Below, in pieces: positions 14,427 to 18,609 of a stretch of DNA of 18,609 nucleotides. The number at the start of each line of letters is the position of its first letter. Position 1 is the stretch's first letter. The DNA is from 13-1-40CM-64-14 sp036393975 (lineage in GTDB: Bacteria > Sysuimicrobiota > Sysuimicrobiia > Sysuimicrobiales > Kaftiobacteriaceae). A model generated the notes under the pieces. The model was given only the letters and a program-made list of their open reading frames with translations. It had not been told where the DNA came from and searched no databases. Position numbers and translations under genes: made by a program. The stretch lies in assembly GCA_036393975.1 (NCBI GenBank), contig DASWFZ010000115.1, positions 1 through 18,609 on the forward strand. The letters run 5' to 3'.

Positions 14427-16232
14427 CTAGCGAACGATAATGGGGATCTCCGTGCCGCCCTGAACGACCCAGTCCGTGCGGACCATGTCGCCTGCGAAGA
14501 CATCGAACTTTACAAAGTCGCCGCCGGTGGCCGGCAACCCGTAAGGAACTAATTGAAGGCGCACATCAGTACTCTTCCCAAAATCTTCGAAGCGGTCGAT
14601 GGCCTCCTGCAGCGTCGACACCGATGACGGCGCGGGCTCGTCTTGGAGGGATTGGGCCAAACCGCCGCCCAATTGCGCCGGAGGCGTGGCAGGCCTCGCG
14701 GCCGGTCCCACCAGGAGCACGGCCGGACCGCGGGGGTAGTTTAAGGGGATCGGGATCTCGATCAACCGAGACGCCACGGCCTCATCGCGGTAGGGCCGCA
14801 GCAAGAGGCGCACCCGCAGGCTCCCGCCCGGGGTGACCTCGCGGCGTTCGGCCACCGCGTCCACGATCGCGGCCGTCATGCGCTTCGAGGACAGGCCGAT
14901 CTCCACGCTCATGTCGATCGGCTCGAGAGACACCAAGTCGTTGTAGAACAAGAAGTTGAGCGCGTCGGGAACGTCGGAAACCGCGGCCGTCGACACGTCC
15001 TGGCTACTGTAGAAGATGTTTTCCCGCGTCACCGTACGGGGCAGACCCTTGGCGCGCAGTGTGATCTTCACCTTGGCCGTCCCGCCCCCCAGGACTTGGT
15101 CCCGAGCGGTGTCGACCGCTGTCAGCGTCATGGCCGCTGCGAACACCCGGGCGAGGTCCCGCCGCCGGACGACGTGCATGCCTTTCTCAAGGCGCTTCCC
15201 GGTATCCAGGTTGGTCACCGCGACGCGCACCGCAAACATTTGCGGCATGCGCCCCACGATCCCCCGGATGCCGGCGCCGCGATCTTGATCGATCTTGCCG
15301 ATCAACTCCCCCAGCGTTCCTTCTTTGAATGGCTCCTGCAGCGTGCGCACGACGGTCACGATGTTCGATGTCGTCAGAGCGTACTCGACATCCCCGAGTT
15401 GGTCCCAGGGATGGCCGCAGATCAGCAACTTGTCTCCGGTACGCAGCGTCACGGTGCACATGCCGCCGAAGTTCACATCGCCGCGGACCTGGAGGATCCC
15501 CACCGAACTCCCGCCCACGATGGGCGCGGCTTCAAACGTGGCCGTTGATTGGTCGTACTGCTGCAGCGGCCGGGCTGAACCCCATACCTCTTGCAGCAGA
15601 CGCACGCCGCGCGCGGACAACCCTGAGACCATCGCCGGAAACGCAGCCGGAATAAACGCCACTGTCTCCTGCGCCCCGCCCCTCTCCAGCACCGCCGCCT
15701 CCGTCTCCGAGTTGGCGATAATCACGCGAGAGATGCGGCGTGCCCCGATGTTGACCGGCGGACGCGCCGTGAACGTACGTGGCCACGCAGTCGGCGCCGC
15801 GCCGGTGGGCAGATCCAACACCGCCAACATCTCTTCGATCGGGGTCGCCAGTGCCAGCTCACGTTTGTTCGGCTGGAAGAGGTAGCCTGCCGACAACGCC
15901 CCCATCAGTTTCCCATTGATGTACAGGGGGCTGCCGCTCATACCGGCCGCGGTCCCGCCGGTGCGATCGGTTAGCGGCCCGAACGCGCGAAAGAGGATGA
16001 GGTGGCGGACCGGGATGATACCGCCCCCGCCGGAGAGCACGCCGATGACTTCAAACTCGAATTCTTCAATTTTCTGCCCTTGGACGACGGTGCGGCCAAT
16101 GCCGCGCATCCCGGGTTTGACCTCGGCGAGCGGCATGATGGGCGGGAGGTCACTGCGCGGTTGAGCCCAGGCCGCATAAGGGATCAGGAGCGCCACCAGA
16201 AGTGCAATCGGCATGACGAACCGTCTGATCAC
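14427..16232 (-). CDS. Secreted SpoIVB-type peptidase S55 domain protein
   Basis: A 601-residue secreted protein. The signal peptide is clear (RRFVMPIALLVALLIPYAAWA, cleavage near residue 23). Residues 38-48 read VKPGMRGIGRT. The motif GGTAAGMSGSPLYINGKLMG (92-111) matches the serine site of SpoIVB peptidase S55 domains (Ser99/Ser101). A second conserved block, ICGHPWDQLGDVEYALTTSN (271-290) and KIDQDRGAGIRGIVG (313-327), carries His274. The C-terminal 200 residues are beta-rich and end VRTDWVVQGGTEIPIIVR. S55 enzymes are serine proteases known from sporulation signalling. Homologues in non-spore-formers are poorly described, so the substrate is unknown and it may be a non-proteolytic scaffold. 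The GTG at 16230..16232 has CCTCC-complementary GGGAGG 7 bases upstream. It lies 147 bases before tamB. Confidence 0.85.
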   Translation of the reverse strand: MIRRFVMPIALLVALLIPYAAWAQPRSDLPPIMPLAEVKPGMRGIGRTVVQGQKIEEFEFEVIGVLSGGGGIIPVRHLILFRAFGPLTDRTGGTAAGMSGSPLYINGKLMGALSAGYLFQPNKRELALATPIEEMLAVLDLPTGAAPTAWPRTFTARPPVNIGARRISRVIIANSETEAAVLERGGAQETVAFIPAAFPAMVSGLSARGVRLLQEVWGSARPLQQYDQSTATFEAAPIVGGSSVGILQVRGDVNFGGMCTVTLRTGDKLLICGHPWDQLGDVEYALTTSNIVTVVRTLQEPFKEGTLGELIGKIDQDRGAGIRGIVGRMPQMFAVRVAVTNLDTGKRLEKGMHVVRRRDLARVFAAAMTLTAVDTARDQVLGGGTAKVKITLRAKGLPRTVTRENIFYSSQDVSTAAVSDVPDALNFLFYNDLVSLEPIDMSVEIGLSSKRMTAAIVDAVAERREVTPGGSLRVRLLLRPYRDEAVASRLIEIPIPLNYPRGPAVLLVGPAARPATPPAQLGGGLAQSLQDEPAPSSVSTLQEAIDRFEDFGKSTDVRLQLVPYGLPATGGDFVKFDVFAGDMVRTDWVVQGGTEIPIIVR

Positions 16233-16239
16233 GTGCGTG

Positions 16240-16245
16240 CCTCCC
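16240..16245 (-). promoter_or_regulatory. Ribosome binding site of the S55-type gene
   Basis: GGGAGG on the minus strand, 7 bases before the GTG at 16232. It supports a GTG start directly ahead of the signal peptide. Confidence 0.75.
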
Positions 16246-16289
16246 TCACCGTCTATACCCCGCAGAACATCTGGCCGTCCTTACTAGCC

Positions 16290-16378
16290 CACAATACCGT
16301 GAGCACGAAACTCGCCTGTCCGCCTGAGCCTGGCCGGACCGTGACGCTCGGCGGCGCGCGGTGCTCACCTCACAATAC
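16290..16378. repeat. Paired 8-base repeats in the gap upstream of the S55-type gene
   Basis: The 223-base gap 16233-16455 is the longest gene-free stretch. It holds CACAATAC twice in direct orientation (16290-16297 and 16371-16378). It also holds the inverted pair GTGAGCAC (16299-16306) and GTGCTCAC (16361-16368), each adjacent to one copy of the direct repeat. This could be a regulator-binding arrangement. I found no convincing -10/-35 pair nearby. Confidence 0.4.
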
Positions 16379-16455
16379 TCCAATGCCGACAACTTCGCAT
16401 CTATGCTGCCAACCTAGGAAGTGGGGGCTCCCGCCTCAGACCCGCGGGGGACCCT

Positions 16456-16776
16456 TTACTTCGGCTGCAAGCGAACGACTACCGCACCTCGTTCCACATG
16501 CTCGCCGGGTTTCACCAACACCTCGCGCACCGATCCACCGTGCGGGGCGCGGGCAGCCACGCCGACTGTGCCGGTCAACGCTGTCCGTACATAAACCAGC
16601 GGCTGGCCGCTGTCCACCTGATCGCCCTCCTTTACCAGATGGTCAGCCAGTACCCTCCCCGCCAAGCTGCTCTTCACGTTAAACCATGTCTGCCCGGAGG
16701 ACAGCCCAGGGGGAGTGGCCAGGGTCACCACGAGCGCAAAGCCCAGAAATGCGAAAGCGGTGATCGCGCCTTTCAT
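16456..16776 (-). CDS. Small secreted lipoyl-like (biotinyl/lipoyl fold) protein
   Basis: A 106-residue protein with a signal peptide (MKGAITAFAFLGFALVVTLA, probable cleavage before residue 30) and one small domain. The domain is two similar halves: GRVLADHLVKEGDQVDSGQPLVYV (40-63) and GSVREVLVKPGEHVERGAVVVRL (81-103). This is the pseudo-twofold pattern of biotinyl/lipoyl domains and of the adaptor domains of HlyD/AcrA proteins. The turn between halves (about 64-80, RTALTGTVGVAARAPHG) has no lysine and no EAMKM-like motif, so it should not be biotinylated or lipoylated. It may be a structural or binding module. I chose the ATG at 16774..16776 because AGGAGA lies just upstream; an ATG at 16786..16788 in the same frame lacks a site. 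It sits 45 bases after wecB. Confidence 0.75.
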   Translation of the reverse strand: MKGAITAFAFLGFALVVTLATPPGLSSGQTWFNVKSSLAGRVLADHLVKEGDQVDSGQPLVYVRTALTGTVGVAARAPHGGSVREVLVKPGEHVERGAVVVRLQPK

Positions 16777-16779
16777 TTC

Positions 16780-16785
16780 TCTCCT
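16780..16785 (-). promoter_or_regulatory. Ribosome binding site of the lipoyl-like gene
   Basis: AGGAGA on the minus strand, 3 bases before the ATG at 16776. It overlaps the region just after an alternative ATG at 16786-16788 and favours the inner start. Confidence 0.6.
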
Positions 16786-16821
16786 CATGAGTATAGCCCG
16801 CGCATAGCCTCGTCCAGACAG

Positions 16822-18027
16822 CTATCCGGCGAACTCCTCAGGCCGCTGAGTGCTCTTCTGATAGTAGAAACGTAGAGTTTGGAGGATTCGTTCGGATGCC
16901 CGTCCATCCCCAAACGGGTTGCGGACCTGCGTCATCGCCTGGTACGCGCGGGCATCTGTCAGCAAGCGCGTCGCCTCTTGGAGGATCTTCGTGCGGTCGG
17001 TGCCCACGAGCCTCATCGCGCCCGCCTCGACCCCCTCCGGCCTCTCGGTCAGTCGGCGGAGCACCAGGACCGGCCGTCTGAGTGCCACCGCTTCCTCTTG
17101 GATTCCGCCCGAGTCCGTGAGGATGAAATACGCCCGCCGCATCAGCTGGATCCAACTGGCGTACGGCGGAGGCTCAATGAGATGCGCCCGCGGGTGCCCG
17201 CGCAGGGCGTCTTCTGCAATCCGTCGCACGGCCGGATTGGGGTGAACGGAGAAGACCACCTCGAGATCGGCAAACCGATCAAGGAGTTCCCGCAAAGCGA
17301 GGTACGTTTCGCGCAGAGGCTCTCCCCAGTTTTCTCGGCGGTGCGTCGTGACCAACAGCAGGCGGCGGTGAGGCGTCACGGGCACGCCGGGCACGGGCGG
17401 CACATCAGTCAACTCGCGCACGTGCGCGAGCGCATCGATGACCGTATTTCCAGTGACGAAGATGGCCTCTGCGGAAATGCCCTCGCGCAGCAAGTTCGAC
17501 TTCGCGCGCGGCGTGGGCGCAAAGTGCACGTCGGCCAGCGCGGAGGTCATCCGCCGGTTCAGCTCCTCGGGAAATGGCTGGTACTTGTCGTGCGTGCGCA
17601 AGCCGGCTTCGACGTGACCGATCGGGATCCGGTGGTAGTACGCGGCAAGGGCTCCAATAAAGGCGGAATGCGCGTCGCCTTGCACGAGGACCATGTCCGG
17701 ATGGACCTCGTCCAGCGCACGGTGCAATCCCGCCAAGCCGCGGGTCACAATGTCCACGAGCGACTGCTCCGGGCGCATGATATCCAGGTCAACATCCGGG
17801 GTGATGCCAAACAGTTGCGTCACCTGATCCAATAGTTCCCGGTGCTGACCCGTTACGACGACGATGGGGAGAAACTCGTGGCTCTCTCGAAGGGCCTGGA
17901 CGACGGGGGCAAGCTTCACGGCCTCCGGGCGCGTCCCAAAAACGGTCATGATGACCAGACGCCCCGAGGCATCTCGCACACGCGATGGCGCCTGTTGAGG
18001 GTGGATTAGGGTTGCCATCGCACCCAC
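16822..18027 (-). CDS. wecB: Non-hydrolysing UDP-N-acetylglucosamine 2-epimerase (WecB/MnaA family)
   Basis: A cytoplasmic enzyme that interconverts UDP-GlcNAc and UDP-ManNAc for surface polysaccharides. The 401-residue protein has GTRPEAVKLAPV (31-42), VVTGQHRELLDQ (57-68), QGDAHSAF with Asp118, GHVEAGLRT with Glu140 (137-145) and PFPEELNRR (151-159). It also has VTGNTVIDAL, THRRENWG with His229, HPNPAVR, and LTDSGGIQEEA (303-313). The catalytic set corresponding to E. coli D95, E117, E131 and H213 is retained. Two stretches differ from the usual consensus: GDAHS where GDTTT or GDTTS is common, and RRLTERPEG where R-D-x-T-E-R-P-E is common. The listed start is GTG at 18025..18027; an ATG at 18016..18018 is as likely, since neither has a clear ribosome site. 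It follows the transferase gene by 51 bases. Confidence 0.93.
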   Translation of the reverse strand: MGAMATLIHPQQAPSRVRDASGRLVIMTVFGTRPEAVKLAPVVQALRESHEFLPIVVVTGQHRELLDQVTQLFGITPDVDLDIMRPEQSLVDIVTRGLAGLHRALDEVHPDMVLVQGDAHSAFIGALAAYYHRIPIGHVEAGLRTHDKYQPFPEELNRRMTSALADVHFAPTPRAKSNLLREGISAEAIFVTGNTVIDALAHVRELTDVPPVPGVPVTPHRRLLLVTTHRRENWGEPLRETYLALRELLDRFADLEVVFSVHPNPAVRRIAEDALRGHPRAHLIEPPPYASWIQLMRRAYFILTDSGGIQEEAVALRRPVLVLRRLTERPEGVEAGAMRLVGTDRTKILQEATRLLTDARAYQAMTQVRNPFGDGRASERILQTLRFYYQKSTQRPEEFAG

Positions 18028-18078
18028 GCCGAGAGGACCAGACGGCGGTGCGCGACACCGATCCCCACGCGCACGGGG

Positions 18079-18609
18079 CTAGCGCATGCGAGCCGGATCG
18101 GACAGTTCAGGACGAGGGGCTTTCGGTAAGCGGAACAGACCCAACCGCCAGCCCAAGGTGATCAACACCGCGGCGATCACTGCTAGGAGCACCACGGATG
18201 GCGTGCGGCTGATGCCCGCCACTGCGAGGCCGCCCAGCCCCAGCGTCGCCGACACTAACCACAATAGCACGACAACCTGCCGCTGCGAGAGACCCAGGTC
18301 CAGCAAGCGATGGTGCAGGTGTCCTCGATCCGGGCGGAAGATGGAGACGTGGTTGCGGTACCGCCGCACGATCGCGTACCCCGTGTCCAGGATGGGAATG
18401 GCTAACGCTAGAATCGGGACGGCGAGGCTGAGCACTGTCGCCGTCTTCACCATTCCCTGCACAGCAGCAGCGCCCAACAAGAAGCCCAACAGCATGGAGC
18501 CGGAGTCACCCAAGAACAATCGCGCCGGGTTGAAGTTATGGCGCAAGAACCCGAGAGCGGATCCCGTCACCGCCGCTGCCAGGGTCATCGTAACCATGTC
18601 CTGCCGATG
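18079..18609 (-). CDS. wecA: WecA/TagO/MraY-type UDP-sugar:polyprenyl-phosphate sugar-1-phosphate transferase (C-terminal part)
   Basis: The 3' end of a polytopic membrane enzyme that loads a sugar-1-phosphate, usually GlcNAc-1-P, onto undecaprenyl phosphate. The reading frame is open to the window edge (HRQDMVTM at the cut), so the true start lies outside. Visible motifs are NFNPARLFLGDSGS, the conserved cytoplasmic loop of the family, and VPILALAIPILDTG, followed by RNHVSIFRPDRGHLHHRLLDLG, whose H-L-H-H-R-L matches the WecA/TagO loop that recognises the nucleotide sugar. Four or five hydrophobic helices are present, the last two in VVLLWLVSATLGLGGLAVAG and VVLLAVIAAVLITLG. The HLHHRL pattern favours WecA/TagO over MraY, and wecB next door agrees. 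The substrate is inferred, not shown. Confidence 0.88.
   Translation of the reverse strand, partial: HRQDMVTMTLAAAVTGSALGFLRHNFNPARLFLGDSGSMLLGFLLGAAAVQGMVKTATVLSLAVPILALAIPILDTGYAIVRRYRNHVSIFRPDRGHLHHRLLDLGLSQRQVVVLLWLVSATLGLGGLAVAGISRTPSVVLLAVIAAVLITLGWRLGLFRLPKAPRPELSDPARMR

Noticed and set aside
16440..16455. GC-rich inverted sequence just after the lipoyl-like gene stop
   Set aside because: Only about five base pairs can form and there is no T run, so it does not meet the pattern of an intrinsic terminator.
16879..17835. Plus-strand open frame of 318 codons opposite wecB
   Set aside because: It is antisense to a clear wecB, has no recognisable motif, and shows the His/Arg/Gln-rich composition of a shadow frame.

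Overview
The window looks like part of the chromosome of a diderm (outer-membrane-bearing) bacterium of high G+C content. All sixteen genes I can support lie on the minus strand, so transcription runs from the right edge to the left edge. Most gaps are short and some genes overlap. The order tamB, bamA, ompH, lpxD, lpxC, fabZ, lpxA is the outer-membrane cluster layout I associate with diderm lineages of the Terrabacteria (diderm Firmicutes and relatives). It differs from the proteobacterial bamA-skp-lpxD-fabZ-lpxA-lpxB order because lpxC sits inside the cluster and tamB sits beside bamA. A SpoIVB-type S55 protein in the same cluster fits that placement. The phylum is an inference and cannot be fixed from this window alone.

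Right part (about 18609 to 16456): the C-terminal half of a WecA/TagO/MraY-type polyprenyl-phosphate sugar-1-phosphate transferase, then a non-hydrolysing UDP-GlcNAc 2-epimerase (wecB). Together they suggest synthesis of an undecaprenyl-linked surface glycan. A small secreted lipoyl-like protein follows. After the largest gene-free gap (223 bases, with paired 8-base repeats) comes a secreted S55-type protein.

Middle part (14279 to 6537): a 1453-residue TamB-like protein; then a two-gene unit of a sigma-70 family factor and a single-pass membrane protein that may be its anti-sigma partner; then BamA with three visible POTRA domains and a 16-stranded-type barrel.

Left part (6537 to 1): a secreted beta-rich protein I do not recognise; three tandem Skp/OmpH-type chaperones, two of them predicted lipoproteins and one greatly lengthened by coiled coil; then lpxD, lpxC, fabZ and the start of lpxA, the early lipid A pathway.

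Functionally the locus joins lipid A synthesis (LpxA, LpxC, LpxD, with FabZ sharing the 3-hydroxyacyl-ACP pool), outer-membrane protein delivery and insertion (OmpH-type chaperones, BamA), envelope bridging (TamB) and a possible dedicated envelope regulator (the sigma factor pair). The least explained parts are the unrecognised protein after bamA, the lipoprotein OmpH paralogues, the stand-alone lipoyl-like protein and the sigma/membrane-protein pair. I saw no tRNA, rRNA, CRISPR array or mobile element, no convincing intrinsic terminator and no strong promoter. No gene-free stretch exceeds 300 bases.
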